Shown: positions 45,621-54,237 of the stretch, in pieces | Layout: every line of letters begins with the position of its first letter | How positions within the stretch are numbered: position 1 is the stretch's first letter | DNA from: Kurthia senegalensis | Lineage (GTDB): Bacteria > Bacillota > Bacilli > Bacillales_A > Planococcaceae | Direction of reading: 5' to 3' | DNA length: 64,000 bases | Assembly: GCF_000285595.1 (NCBI RefSeq) | Contig: NZ_HE611066.1 | Location: 370,400-434,399, forward strand | Position numbers and translations under genes: made by a program | Notes under the pieces: generated by a model | Seen by the model: only the letters and a program-made list of their open reading frames with translations | Databases searched by the model: none | What the model was told of the DNA's origin: nothing

Positions 45621-46397
45621 ATGGCTTTTTATAAACCAGAAGAAATTAAAGAAATCTCAGTGAATGCCGGAGCGGCAAAAGCAAATTCAACACTATTAAA
45701 AATGTTGATTTTAGGCTTTTTCGGTGGCGCATTTATCGCATTCGGCTTTTTATTAGATATTCGCGTAATGGGCACAATGCCTGCAGAATGGGGTAGCTTT
45801 GCAACGTTTATTGGCGCAGCAGTGTTCCCAATTGGTTTAGTGTTAGTGTTACTCGCAGGAGCAGATTTAATTACAGGGAATATGATGACGGTTGCAATGG
45901 CGTTATTTGACCGTAAAATCGGATTCGGTAAATTAATTTATAACTGGGTCATCGTAACACTTGCTAACTTAGTAGGGGCTTTATTTATCGCTTTCTTCTT
46001 CGGACACTTTTTAGGTTTAACAGAAGGTGACTTTGCAGCAAAAACGATGGCAATCGCAACAGGTAAAGCAGACGCAACATTTTTACAAACATTTGTTTCA
46101 GGAATTGGTTGTAACTGGTTAGTTTGTTTAGCTGTTTGGTTATGCTTCGGGGCACAAGACTTCGTAGGTAAAATTTTAGGTATTTGGTTCCCAGTTATGG
46201 CATTCGTAACAATTGGCTTCCAACACGTTGTGGCCAACATGTTCGTTATTCCAGCAGGTATTTTTGCAGGAGCAGACGTAACATGGGGCGAATTCGTAGC
46301 AAACTTAGTTCCAGCCTTTTTAGGAAACGTAGTCGGTGGCGCGATTTTTGTCGGTTTAGCGTATTATGTAGCATTCCAAAAGAAAGCCGCAAAATAA
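45621..46397 (+). CDS. focA: Formate/nitrite channel (FNT family), YrhG-like
   Basis: 258 residues with six helices. FNT signatures: GAFIAFGFLLDI, LAGADLITGNMMTVAMALFD, GIGCNWLVCLAVW and the second half GFQHVVANMF. The setting beside formate dehydrogenase, fdhD and moaA indicates formate movement across the membrane; B. subtilis YrhG has the same neighbourhood. ATG after TTAGGGAG. A terminator follows. Confidence 0.92.
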   Translation: MAFYKPEEIKEISVNAGAAKANSTLLKMLILGFFGGAFIAFGFLLDIRVMGTMPAEWGSFATFIGAAVFPIGLVLVLLAGADLITGNMMTVAMALFDRKIGFGKLIYNWVIVTLANLVGALFIAFFFGHFLGLTEGDFAAKTMAIATGKADATFLQTFVSGIGCNWLVCLAVWLCFGAQDFVGKILGIWFPVMAFVTIGFQHVVANMFVIPAGIFAGADVTWGEFVANLVPAFLGNVVGGAIFVGLAYYVAFQKKAAK

Positions 46398-46420
46398 GCA
46401 TTTGCTCATTTTAAAGGCAA

Positions 46421-46460
46421 AAAAATAAGGAATTGCGTCATGCGCAATTCCTTATTTTTG
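46421..46460. terminator. Bidirectional terminator between focA and moaC
   Basis: AAAATAAGGAATTGCG and CGCAATTCCTTATTTTT form a perfect stem around TCATG. Confidence 0.93.
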
Positions 46461-46476
46461 TTCGTAGAAGATCATT

Positions 46477-46961
46477 TCATTTTATCATTGAAGAACGTGC
46501 CACTTTTGCCACCTGTTTTTTTACGAGATACGTGTTTTGAATGACCATCGATTTGTCGACGGCTTTACACATATCATAAAAAGTTAAAGAAGCAATTGAA
46601 ACCGCTGTTAATGCTTCCATTTCAACGCCGGTTTTTCCATCACATTTAACGATTGCTTCAATGTGTAGCTCATAGCCATCTGCGACTTTTTCATAGGCAA
46701 AATTAAAATCTGTTCCTTGTAGCATAATCGGATGGCACATCGGAATGAGATCGGCTGTTTTTTTCGCACCCATAATGCCGGCAATTTGCGCAACTTGCGT
46801 CGGATCTCCTTTTTAATTTGTCCGCCTTCGATGGCTGCGTACAATTCGTCTGAAAGTGCAATCGTGCTTCTTGCAATTGCTGTCCGACTTGTTGGATTTT
46901 TATCTGAAATGTCGACCATTTTTGGACGACCTGCTTCGTTCCAATGGGTAAATTCACTCAT
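46477..46961 (-). pseudogene. moaC: Cyclic pyranopterin monophosphate synthase MoaC, frameshifted
   Basis: N-terminal frame (ATG 46961, MSEFTHWNEAGRPKMVDISD … GGQIKK) and C-terminal frame ([38 protein letters not shown]) are both typical of MoaC. Adding one A to the A5 run (T5 at 46810-46814 on the + strand) joins them as [19 protein letters not shown], the expected family sequence, giving about 161 residues. All active-site blocks ([21 protein letters not shown]) are kept. With every other Moco gene intact, a base-count error or rescue by slippage is more likely than true loss. It overlaps mobA by eight bases. Confidence 0.85.
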
Positions 46962-47532
46962 GATGAGACTCCTTTTCATGTTGAGGCCAATCCGCAACAT
47001 AATTAATATTTGTAAATGTTTTTTGATTAGAAAATGGCACTTGCTGCACGCGGATATGTGGAAAAATGGCCCGCATACTTTTGCGTTTTTCTTGAAGTGT
47101 TTTTTCAATAATTGGTAAAATGCGTCTATGATATAGTGCGGCGAGTGGTTGAACTTGCTCGTCTGCATACGGGACGATTGCATCGATATTTTCTGAAATG
47201 TGTGCTGTTAATTTTTGAACAAATGTTGCATTTAAAAAAGGCATATCTGCCGCAACGACGAAAAACCAATCAGAAGTATGTTGTTTCATCACTTCTGATA
47301 AAGCGTATAGCGGTCCTTCAAACGTATGCTCTTCAATGAATAGTGCATGCTCAGGTACGTGGAAGCGTGCTGCCAATTGCGCATTTGTTGAAATGACGTA
47401 TGGCAAGTCTGCACGTTGAAACGCTTGAACGGCTGTCATGTAAAGCGGTTCGCCTTGCCACATTTCAAACATTTTCGGTTTTCCGAATCGAGAAGATTGT
47501 CCACCTGCTAAAATAACACCAGTAATCGTCAT
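46954..47532 (-). CDS. mobA: Molybdenum cofactor guanylyltransferase MobA
   Basis: 192 residues, nucleotidyltransferase that adds GMP to Mo-molybdopterin. GTP-binding start VILAGGQSSRFGKPKM, metal site VVAADMPFLN, and PLAALYHRRILP, and the conserved end NINYVADW. It makes the MGD form needed by the formate dehydrogenase. It overlaps moaB upstream by four bases and moaC downstream by eight, so the three are coupled. Confidence 0.93.
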   Translation of the reverse strand: MTITGVILAGGQSSRFGKPKMFEMWQGEPLYMTAVQAFQRADLPYVISTNAQLAARFHVPEHALFIEEHTFEGPLYALSEVMKQHTSDWFFVVAADMPFLNATFVQKLTAHISENIDAIVPYADEQVQPLAALYHRRILPIIEKTLQEKRKSMRAIFPHIRVQQVPFSNQKTFTNINYVADWPQHEKESHHE

Positions 47533-48023
47533 CGGCGTTTCAGCTCCCCTAAAAAATGTTGTACGGTCGGTAAGATGAGTTTTGTCATGCCGAGCGTTAC
47601 GGCATTGGAAGAACCGGGGAGTGCATAAATGGCTGTTTCACCTACAGAACCGGCAATTGCGCGACTAAACATCGCCTTTGGACCGATTTCGTCAAAACTT
47701 AATTGACGAAACAATTCGCCAAAGCCAGTCATTTCTTTTTCGATTACGTGGGAAACGGCATCGAAAGTGACGTCGCGCTTCGTGAATCCCGTACCACCTG
47801 TTAAGATGATCGTATTAATCGAGGGCTCAAGGCTATACATTTGCAGTGTATCGATGAGGACGTCGAGATCATCTTTTAAAATGACATAATCGGATACGTG
47901 GAAGTTGGATTGATGCAAAAATTGTTGAATCAACTGACCGCCTTTATCCGTTTCTACTGTACGAGTATCACTAAGCGTTACGACGGCAGCACGTACGACT
48001 TCTTGTTGATGTGTTGGATGCAT
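47529..48023 (-). CDS. moaB: Molybdenum cofactor biosynthesis protein MoaB
   Basis: 164 residues, MogA/MoaB fold; binds molybdopterin and probably adenylylates it. Motifs AAVVTLSDTRTVETDKGGQL, ILTGGTGFTKRDVT and ALPGSSNAVTLGM are all typical. ATG 48023 is chosen because GAAGGAGGT lies just before; an upstream ATG at 48077 gives an 18-residue extension without site. First gene of the moaB-mobA-moaC unit, divergent from moeB. Confidence 0.93.
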   Translation of the reverse strand: MHPTHQQEVVRAAVVTLSDTRTVETDKGGQLIQQFLHQSNFHVSDYVILKDDLDVLIDTLQMYSLEPSINTIILTGGTGFTKRDVTFDAVSHVIEKEMTGFGELFRQLSFDEIGPKAMFSRAIAGSVGETAIYALPGSSNAVTLGMTKLILPTVQHFLGELKRR

Positions 48024-48153
48024 AAGCCGACCTCCTTCAAATTTTGATTCGTCTAGCTCGGTGTAGAAAGCGCTCAAAAAATCAATGTTTATATTATAAT
48101 GCTAACAAACTATCCGTCAAATACAATTTTTTTACGAGAAAGGTGGTTTTCGT

Positions 48154-49170
48154 TTGGAAAACCGATATTCAAGACAACAATTATTTACCCCAATTGGCGA
48201 ACGAGGACAACAAAAAATTCGTCAAAAACATCTTTTAATCGTTGGGGTCGGCGCGCTTGGGAGTGCGGTCGCAGAACAAATGACGCGCGCAGGTGTTGGA
48301 AAAATAACGCTTATTGATCGCGATTATGTGGAGTGGAGTAATCTCCAACGACAACAACTATACACAGAACAAACGGCTATTCAAAAAATGCCCAAAGCGA
48401 TGGCAGCAAAAGAGAGATTAAATCAAATGAATGCGGACGTAGACGTGCATGCTGTGATGGACGATGCAAATGTTGAAACGTTGACGTCACTCATTCAACA
48501 AGTAGATGTCATTATCGACGGAACAGACAATTTTGATACGCGCTTCATCATCAATGACTTAGCACAAAAATATAAGATTCCATGGATTTACGGTTCATGT
48601 GTCGGAAGTTACGGCGCAACGTATACGATCTTGCCGCAAGAAACGCCTTGCTTGCATTGTTTGCTACAAGCGGTACCGAATACAGGAATGACATGTGATA
48701 CGGTCGGCATTATTAGTCCAGCTGTTCAACTTGTTGCTTCTTATCAAGTAGCTGAAGCTTTGAAACTTTTAACAGAGAACGTAGCAGCACTTAGAGGAAC
48801 ATTTTTAACGTTTGATGTTTGGCAAAATCGACATTTTGAAATGAAAATGGATGCAGCAAAAAATGATGTATGTCCGTCATGTGGGGATGAACCAATTTAT
48901 CCACATTTAGCGTACGCTGAACAAACGAAAACCGCCGTACTTTGTGGTCGCGATGCCGTTCAAATTCGTCCGGCTCAAAAGCGGGAATATGATTTGCAAA
49001 AGATGGCACAGCTTTTAGAAGGACAAGGGAAAATTCAAAGCAATCCATTTTTACTTTCTTGTCAATTAGAAGAACATCGCGTCGTTATTTTTAGAGATGG
49101 TCGCGTGTTAATTCATGGAACGAACAATATACAAACGGCCAAAACGATTTATTATCGTTTACTCGGATAA
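48154..49170 (+). CDS. moeB: Molybdopterin-synthase adenylyltransferase MoeB/ThiF
   Basis: 338 residues, E1-like enzyme that adenylylates the C-terminal glycine of MoaD. Nucleotide loop GVGALGSAVAEQM, LIDRDYVEWSNLQRQQLY, IDGTDNFDTRFIIND, and the zinc CxxC in VCPSCGDE (with CLHC). A C-terminal domain of about 80 residues (from DAVQIRPAQ) replaces a rhodanese domain, as in Bacillus ThiF/MoeB. TTG start with AAAGGTGG. First gene of moeB-moeA-mobB-moaE-moaD. Confidence 0.92.
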   Translation: MENRYSRQQLFTPIGERGQQKIRQKHLLIVGVGALGSAVAEQMTRAGVGKITLIDRDYVEWSNLQRQQLYTEQTAIQKMPKAMAAKERLNQMNADVDVHAVMDDANVETLTSLIQQVDVIIDGTDNFDTRFIINDLAQKYKIPWIYGSCVGSYGATYTILPQETPCLHCLLQAVPNTGMTCDTVGIISPAVQLVASYQVAEALKLLTENVAALRGTFLTFDVWQNRHFEMKMDAAKNDVCPSCGDEPIYPHLAYAEQTKTAVLCGRDAVQIRPAQKREYDLQKMAQLLEGQGKIQSNPFLLSCQLEEHRVVIFRDGRVLIHGTNNIQTAKTIYYRLLG

Positions 49171-49182
49171 GGAGTGGAGAAT

Positions 49183-50472
49183 ATGTTAGAAAAAAGAACA
49201 CCAATTCCAGTAGGGGAAGCGGTAAAAAAAGTAATGCAATTTGCGAAGCGTGGACAAGTAGAGTACGTTCCTGTTGCGAGTAGTTTCGGTCGCTACGTGG
49301 CGGAAGATGTCGTCGCAGACCAAGACGTGCCTGCTTTTGACCGTTCACCTTATGATGGATTTGCCATTCGTTCGGTTGATAGTGTGGAAGCTTCAAGAGA
49401 AAATCCAGTGCGTTTTGAAGTCGTCGGAACGATTGGTGCAGGCTTCGTGTTTTCAGAAACAGTACAACCTTTTCAAGCAGTAAGAATTATGACAGGTGCA
49501 CCGATTCCAGACGGGTGTGATGCGGTCGTTATGCTAGAATTGACACAAGGTTCAGAAGAAAATCAACATACGTATATGACGATTAAACGTGCTTTTACGA
49601 GCGGAACGAACATTTCTTATCAAGGCGAAGACGTTCAAAAAGGAACGGTTCTCGTTCAAAAAGGAGCATACATTAATCCGGGTGTGACGGCCTTGCTTGC
49701 AACGTTTGGCTATGCAGATGTTCCAGTATTTAAGAAACCGGTCATCGGCGTCATCGCAACAGGTAGCGAATTACTTGAGCCACATGAAGCACTCGTACCA
49801 GGTAAAATTAGAAACAGTAATGCATTCATGATGCTTGCACAAATTGAACGTGCGGGTGCAACCGCAAAATATTTCGGACAATTAAGCGATGATTTAGACT
49901 TGTGTATTGAAGCGGTCGAACACGCGATGACCGAAGTCGATTGTTTAATTACGACAGGCGGCGTAAGCGTTGGAGATTTCGACTACTTACCTCAAATTTA
50001 CGAGGCGATTGGTGCAAATGTACTGTTCAATAAAGTAGCACAACGCCCCGGTAGTGTCACAACGGTTGCGGAATGTGATGGACAATTATTATTCGGTTTA
50101 TCAGGTAATCCATCTGCTTGTTATGTCGGCTTTGAACTGTACACACATCCTGTCATCCGTACGTTTTTCGGAAACGACCGTCCACATTTGCGAAAAGAAA
50201 AAGCGACGTTAGCGACCGATTTTAAAAAAGCAAATCCATTTACGCGTTTCGTTCGCAGCACCGTTCGCTTTGAAGGCAATCAACTCGTTGCAGCGCCATC
50301 TGGTTTTGATAAATCAAGTGCTGTTTCTTCTCTCGCTACAGCGAATGCTTTCATCGTTTTACCAGGTGGGACACGTGGGTATGAAGAAGGAATGGACGTA
50401 GACGTATTACTTCTTGAAGATCACGAAGGAAGTGAATGGCCATGGGACAACATCGTCGCATCGTACAAGTAG
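49183..50472 (+). CDS. moeA: Molybdopterin molybdenumtransferase MoeA
   Basis: 429 residues; inserts molybdate into adenylylated molybdopterin. Domain signatures: DVPAFDRSPYDGFAIR, IMTGAPIPDGCDAVV, ATGSELLEP, TTGGVSVGDFDYLP and FGLSGNPSACYVGFE. ATG 49183 has AAGGAGTGG at good spacing (GTG 49174 is the alternative). It overlaps mobB. Confidence 0.95.
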   Translation: MLEKRTPIPVGEAVKKVMQFAKRGQVEYVPVASSFGRYVAEDVVADQDVPAFDRSPYDGFAIRSVDSVEASRENPVRFEVVGTIGAGFVFSETVQPFQAVRIMTGAPIPDGCDAVVMLELTQGSEENQHTYMTIKRAFTSGTNISYQGEDVQKGTVLVQKGAYINPGVTALLATFGYADVPVFKKPVIGVIATGSELLEPHEALVPGKIRNSNAFMMLAQIERAGATAKYFGQLSDDLDLCIEAVEHAMTEVDCLITTGGVSVGDFDYLPQIYEAIGANVLFNKVAQRPGSVTTVAECDGQLLFGLSGNPSACYVGFELYTHPVIRTFFGNDRPHLRKEKATLATDFKKANPFTRFVRSTVRFEGNQLVAAPSGFDKSSAVSSLATANAFIVLPGGTRGYEEGMDVDVLLLEDHEGSEWPWDNIVASYK

Positions 50473-50966
50473 TCGGTTATCAAAATAGTGGGAAAACAAC
50501 GTTTGTTGAGAAAATAATTCGTGCCGCTGTGGAAAAAGGGTTGAAAGTCGGCGCTATTAAACATCATGGACACGGAGGGAAACCTACTAGTATAAGCGGG
50601 AAAGATAGTACGAAGCATGCTGCTGCCGGGGCACAAATTGCCGCAGTAGAAGGCGAGGGTGCTGTGCAAATCGAATGGAATCCTGATGTGTTTGAACTTG
50701 AAAAAATCGTAGAAGTGTATGATTTTTTAAAGATGGATTGGATCGTTATCGAAGGGTATAAGCAAGCGACCTATGATAAAGTCGTATTATTAAAAGAGCG
50801 ACAAGATGCGGCTCTTTTAGAACTTTCAAATGTTATTTTAGCCGTCTATTGGCCAGAATTTCCGGAAGAAATCATACGTGAACATCGCAGCATCCGTTTA
50901 GAAGATGCCGATGATGCAATAAATAGATTAGTAGAAAAAGAAGGTGGATCACATGCAAAAATTTGA
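50442..50966 (+). CDS. mobB: Molybdopterin-guanine dinucleotide biosynthesis protein MobB
   Basis: About 174 residues, GTP-binding. P-loop GYQNSGKTTF near the N-terminus, AIKHHGHGG, DSTKHAAAGA and the DWIVIEGYK motif. It aids MobA in attaching GMP. It begins 31 bases inside moeA (ATG 50442; GAAGGAAG upstream) and its end overlaps moaE. Confidence 0.93.
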   Translation: MGQHRRIVQVVGYQNSGKTTFVEKIIRAAVEKGLKVGAIKHHGHGGKPTSISGKDSTKHAAAGAQIAAVEGEGAVQIEWNPDVFELEKIVEVYDFLKMDWIVIEGYKQATYDKVVLLKERQDAALLELSNVILAVYWPEFPEEIIREHRSIRLEDADDAINRLVEKEGGSHAKI

Positions 50967-51417
50967 AATAAGTAATGTGCCGATTCAAGTAGACGAAGTG
51001 ACGGAAAAAGTAACGAGCCGTAATGCGGGTGCGATTACGGTATTTATCGGAACGGTTCGTGAAATGACAAAAGGTAAAAAGACATTGTCACTAGAATACG
51101 AAGCGTATCCACCGATGGCGATTAAAATGTTTGAACAAATCGAAGCGGAAATGCTTGAAAAGTGGCCTGAAACGAAACTAGCCATTACGCACCGTGTAGG
51201 GAAATTAGACATTTCAGACATTGCGGTTGTTATTGCCGTTTCATCGCCACACCGAAAAGTGGCGTATGAGGCGAATGAATTTGCAATTGATCGCATTAAA
51301 CAAATCGTCCCTATTTGGAAAAAAGAGCATTGGGAAGACGGGACAGCTTGGATAGGCGATCAGCTTGAAAATGTACCGTATCCAGACGGTTCACCGAAGG
51401 AGGTTCCACATGATTAA
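50953..51417 (+). CDS. moaE: Molybdopterin synthase large subunit MoaE
   Basis: 154 residues. Blocks GAITVFIGTVREMTKGK, LEYEAYPPMAIKM, ITHRVGKLDISDIAV, VSSPHR and PIWKKEHWEDG are the family's catalytic and MoaD-contact regions (Lys in PIWKKE). ATG 50953 has GAAGGTGG. It overlaps mobB and moaD, consistent with a tightly coupled transcript. Confidence 0.95.
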   Translation: MQKFEISNVPIQVDEVTEKVTSRNAGAITVFIGTVREMTKGKKTLSLEYEAYPPMAIKMFEQIEAEMLEKWPETKLAITHRVGKLDISDIAVVIAVSSPHRKVAYEANEFAIDRIKQIVPIWKKEHWEDGTAWIGDQLENVPYPDGSPKEVPHD

Positions 51418-51640
51418 ATTATTGTTATTTTCGTACTTACGTGAAACTATCGGACAAGAGGAATTGGCAATTGAGGCAAGTAATTGGACGATTGCAGAAT
51501 TAAAACAACATATTGAAAAGACGTATGACGTTGCATTACAACAAACGATGACGGCAGTAAACGAGCAGTTTGCAACAGATGCGACCGTTTTAAAAGACGA
51601 TGACGTCGTCGCATTTATTCCGCCGATTAGTGGAGGTTAA
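51410..51640 (+). CDS. moaD: Molybdopterin synthase sulphur carrier subunit MoaD
   Basis: 76 residues, ubiquitin-like fold (MIKLLLFSYLRETIGQEELA), ending in VAFIPPISGG, whose terminal Gly-Gly is thiocarboxylated after activation by MoeB. ATG 51410 has GAAGGAGG. Last gene of the operon, followed by two hairpins. Confidence 0.95.
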   Translation: MIKLLLFSYLRETIGQEELAIEASNWTIAELKQHIEKTYDVALQQTMTAVNEQFATDATVLKDDDVVAFIPPISGG

Positions 51641-51646
51641 CCGAAT

Positions 51647-51686
51647 GAAAAAATCATCTTTCATATAAAGAAAGGTGATTTTTTTT
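51647..51686 (+). terminator. Terminator of the moeB-moaD operon
   Basis: AAAAAATCATCTTTC pairs with GAAAGGTGATTTTTTTT (one G-U). Confidence 0.9.
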
Positions 51687-51691
51687 AAATA

Positions 51692-51729
51692 AAAAAGCGT
51701 TACACAAAATAAAAATTTGTGTAACGCGA
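51692..51729. terminator. Terminator for modB (bidirectional)
   Basis: GCGTTACACAAA and TTTGTGTAACGC form a perfect stem; A-run on the left serves as the T-tail for the minus-strand mod transcript. Confidence 0.88.
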
Positions 51730-51735
51730 TGTTTC

Positions 51736-52401
51736 TTAACGTTGTTTTTGAACCGTATGAACGCTTATGAGTAAAATGAATGATAATACAATCATACTAG
51801 CTACCCAAAGCCAAGCGAGTGTCATATTATTACTGCTGATGGCGGTGTAAATAGCTAATGGCGTCGTTTGTGTTTTGCCGGGTAAATTCCCTGCAAACAT
51901 AAGCGTGGCACCAAACTCACCGAGCGCACGTGCGAAACAAAGAATGCTCCCAGCAATGAGGGCATTTTTGGCCATTGGCAGTGTAATGAAAAAGAAAATT
52001 TGCCATTCGGAAGCGCCATCTACGCGAGCGGCATTTTCGATTTCACCGTCTACTGCTTCAAAGCCTGTTCGAACGGTTTGGTACATGAGTGGAAAGGCGA
52101 CGACAGCGGAAGCGATAATCGCGGCAATCATCGTAAACATAATCGGTTGCCCGAATAGCCACTCAATGGATTGTCCAACGAAACTATTTTTCCCAAAAAT
52201 AATAATGAGTAAAAATCCGATTACTGTCGGTGGAAGGACGAGCGGAAGTAATAGGATTGTTTCAAGAATTACTTTCCCGCGAAATGTCCGTTTCGCCATG
52301 AATTTACCAACGAGTACACCGACGAGGATCGCGATGATTCCTGCGATTGACGCAATTTCAATGGATAGTTTAATCGGTGTCCAAAAGTCGGTAAATGTCA
52401 T
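51736..52401 (-). CDS. modB: Molybdate ABC transporter permease ModB
   Basis: 221 residues, five or six helices. Cytoplasmic EAA loop near NAARVDGASEWQIFFFITLP, and LPLVLPPTVIGFLL plus ARALGEFGATLMFAGN, a strong ModB/CysT signature. It overlaps modA by one base. No ATPase gene (modC) lies next to it in this window, so a partner must be encoded elsewhere or shared. Confidence 0.93.
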   Translation of the reverse strand: MTFTDFWTPIKLSIEIASIAGIIAILVGVLVGKFMAKRTFRGKVILETILLLPLVLPPTVIGFLLIIIFGKNSFVGQSIEWLFGQPIMFTMIAAIIASAVVAFPLMYQTVRTGFEAVDGEIENAARVDGASEWQIFFFITLPMAKNALIAGSILCFARALGEFGATLMFAGNLPGKTQTTPLAIYTAISSNNMTLAWLWVASMIVLSFILLISVHTVQKQR

Positions 52402-53204
52402 TATTTAGCCCCTTTGAAACCGTAATCTTTATAAACTTTCATAGCGTCATCGCTTTGAAGGAATGTATAAAATTCTTTCGCTGCCGTTATGTGTTTGCTA
52501 TTTTTAATAATACCGACAGGGTAAATAATGGGTGTGTGTGATTCATCATCTGCTGTTGCAACAATTTTCACTTTATCGCTCGTTAAGGCATCTGTTTTGT
52601 AGACGATCCCTGCATCGACATTATTCGTTTCCGTATATGTTAATACTTGGCGAACGTCTTTTGCATAGACGACGTTTGATTTAATTTTAGTCCATACATC
52701 AATTGATTTTAACGTTTCAACACCGTACTGACCTGCAGGAACGTTTTCAGGTGTACCAAGTGCTACTTTGTCGGCTTTTGTTAAGTCATCGAATGATTGG
52801 ATATCTTTTTTATTTTCTGTAGGTGTTACGAGTACGAGATCATTTGCTAGTAAGTCTACGCCATCATTTTTTTCGATTTCACCCTCATCGACTAGGGTAT
52901 CGAATTTATCTTCAGCGGCTGAGAAGAACAAGTCAACAGGAGCTCCTTGAGAGATTTGTTGTTGTAAGTCACCAGAACCACCGAAGTTGTACGTAATCGT
53001 AACGTTTTTATGCGCTGATTCGTATTGTTTTTTTAAGTCAGTTAAAGCATCTTGTAAACTAGCTGCTGCTGAAACAGTTAATTCTACATTTTCTTTTTTG
53101 TCTGCAATTGAAGCAGATTTTTCGGTGTCTGAATGATTGCCACAAGCAGATAAGACAACCCCTGTAAGCATGATTGATACGATAATAGATAGTGATTTTT
53201 TCAT
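52401..53204 (-). CDS. modA: Molybdate-binding lipoprotein ModA
   Basis: 267 residues. Signal peptide and lipobox SACG at about residues 19-22 (LTGVVLSAC). Then ELTVSAAASLQDALTDLKKQ, YNFGGSGDLQQQISQGAPVD, LFFSAAEDKFD, YAKDVRQVLTYTETNNVDAG: all ModA blocks, including the Ser residues that hold the oxyanion. It delivers molybdate to ModB. The promoter region has palindromes shared with the divergent regulator gene. Confidence 0.94.
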   Translation of the reverse strand: MKKSLSIIVSIMLTGVVLSACGNHSDTEKSASIADKKENVELTVSAAASLQDALTDLKKQYESAHKNVTITYNFGGSGDLQQQISQGAPVDLFFSAAEDKFDTLVDEGEIEKNDGVDLLANDLVLVTPTENKKDIQSFDDLTKADKVALGTPENVPAGQYGVETLKSIDVWTKIKSNVVYAKDVRQVLTYTETNNVDAGIVYKTDALTSDKVKIVATADDESHTPIIYPVGIIKNSKHITAAKEFYTFLQSDDAMKVYKDYGFKGAK

Positions 53205-53227
53205 TTGTTATAGTCCTCGTTTCATTT

Positions 53228-53270
53228 TATGAGTTATAACAAGACATAACCAATTATAACTAGTTATAAT
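53228..53270. promoter_or_regulatory. Palindromic operators between modA and the YvgK-like regulator
   Basis: A perfect 18-base palindrome ATTATAACTAGTTATAAT at 53253-53270, preceded by GAGTTATAAC and GACATAAC, so TTATAAC/ATAAC half-sites recur in a 45-base stretch; a further GTTATAG lies at 53209-53215. These are likely sites for the divergent regulator, controlling both transcripts. Confidence 0.65.
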
Positions 53271-53303
53271 GAAAAAGCAAATATATTTAAAAAAGGTGAT
53301 TAA

Positions 53304-54191
53304 ATGAGTCAAGAAACGTCCTACACGATTGAAGAGGTAGCGCAGTTATTAAAAGTATCCAAATTAACGATTTACGATTTAGTAAAAAAAGGCGAGTTAC
53401 CTGTATTTAAAGTCGGTAGACAAATGCGCCTCGCTTCGTCAGACTTAAATGACTATATTATGCGCCACCGTATGAACAGTCATGACGATCAAAAAACAAT
53501 TGTCATTAGTGGACAAGATCTGGCGCTTGATTTACTCGGTAAACATATCGAGGCAAAATTAGGCTATAAAGTGTTACGTTCACATGAAGGAAGCTTGAAT
53601 GGGCTTCTTAGTATGTATCAGGGAGAAAGAGATATTGCGAGCTTGCACATGTTTGACGGCGACACAGCTGCTTACAATTTGCCATACATTAAAAAACTGT
53701 TCGTGAGCCATCGTTACGTTTTATTAAGAATGTTGAACCGTAAGGCGGGTTTTTACGTAGCAAAAGGGAATCCATTAAATATTCAATCGATTACAGATTT
53801 ACAAAAAGATGTTCGTTTCATTAATCGCGAGAAAGGCTCAGGAATCCGAACGTTATTAGATGAACAACTTCGCATTAAAGGCATGACGTCGAAAAATGTG
53901 ACGGGTTATGAGAATGAAGAGAAAGATCATTTAAGCGTTGCATCTGTTGTAGCAAGCGGTCGTGCAGATGTTGGATTAGGAATCGAAAAAACGGCGAAAC
54001 TCGTTGAAGTAGACTTCGTACCTCTTATTGTAGAAAGCTACGACATCGTCATTTTAAAAACAGAAGAAAATGAAAAATTAATTGCGGCAGTTCGGGCTAT
54101 TTTGACAGATGAAACGTTCCAAGAAGAAGTAAAAAATATCGGAGGATATGACGTGTCACGTATGGGGAATGTCGTATTTGAAACACTTTAA
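53304..54191 (+). CDS. yvgK: YvgK-like regulator: excisionase-type HTH fused to a periplasmic-binding-like domain
   Basis: 295 residues. N-terminal MerR/excisionase-type DNA-binding domain (SYTIEEVAQLLKVSKLTIYD, LVKKGELPVFKVGRQMRL) and a C-terminal PBP_like_2 (PF12727-type) domain (HEGSLNGLLSMYQGERDIAS, INREKGSGIRTLLDEQL, RADVGLGIEK). That domain is related to ModA-like receptors, so it may sense molybdate or molybdopterin in the cytoplasm. It is divergent from modAB, as B. subtilis yvgK is beside yvgLM. A substitute for ModE is inferred. Ribosome site AAAAGGTGA. Confidence 0.85.
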   Translation: MSQETSYTIEEVAQLLKVSKLTIYDLVKKGELPVFKVGRQMRLASSDLNDYIMRHRMNSHDDQKTIVISGQDLALDLLGKHIEAKLGYKVLRSHEGSLNGLLSMYQGERDIASLHMFDGDTAAYNLPYIKKLFVSHRYVLLRMLNRKAGFYVAKGNPLNIQSITDLQKDVRFINREKGSGIRTLLDEQLRIKGMTSKNVTGYENEEKDHLSVASVVASGRADVGLGIEKTAKLVEVDFVPLIVESYDIVILKTEENEKLIAAVRAILTDETFQEEVKNIGGYDVSRMGNVVFETL

Positions 54192-54197
54192 TCGTAT

Positions 54198-54237
54198 AAA
54201 AAATGCCTGAACCGTTAATCGTTCAGGCATTTTTTAA
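54198..54237. terminator. Bidirectional terminator
   Basis: AAAATGCCTGAAC and GTTCAGGCATTTTTT pair around CGTTAATC, between convergent genes. Confidence 0.9.
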
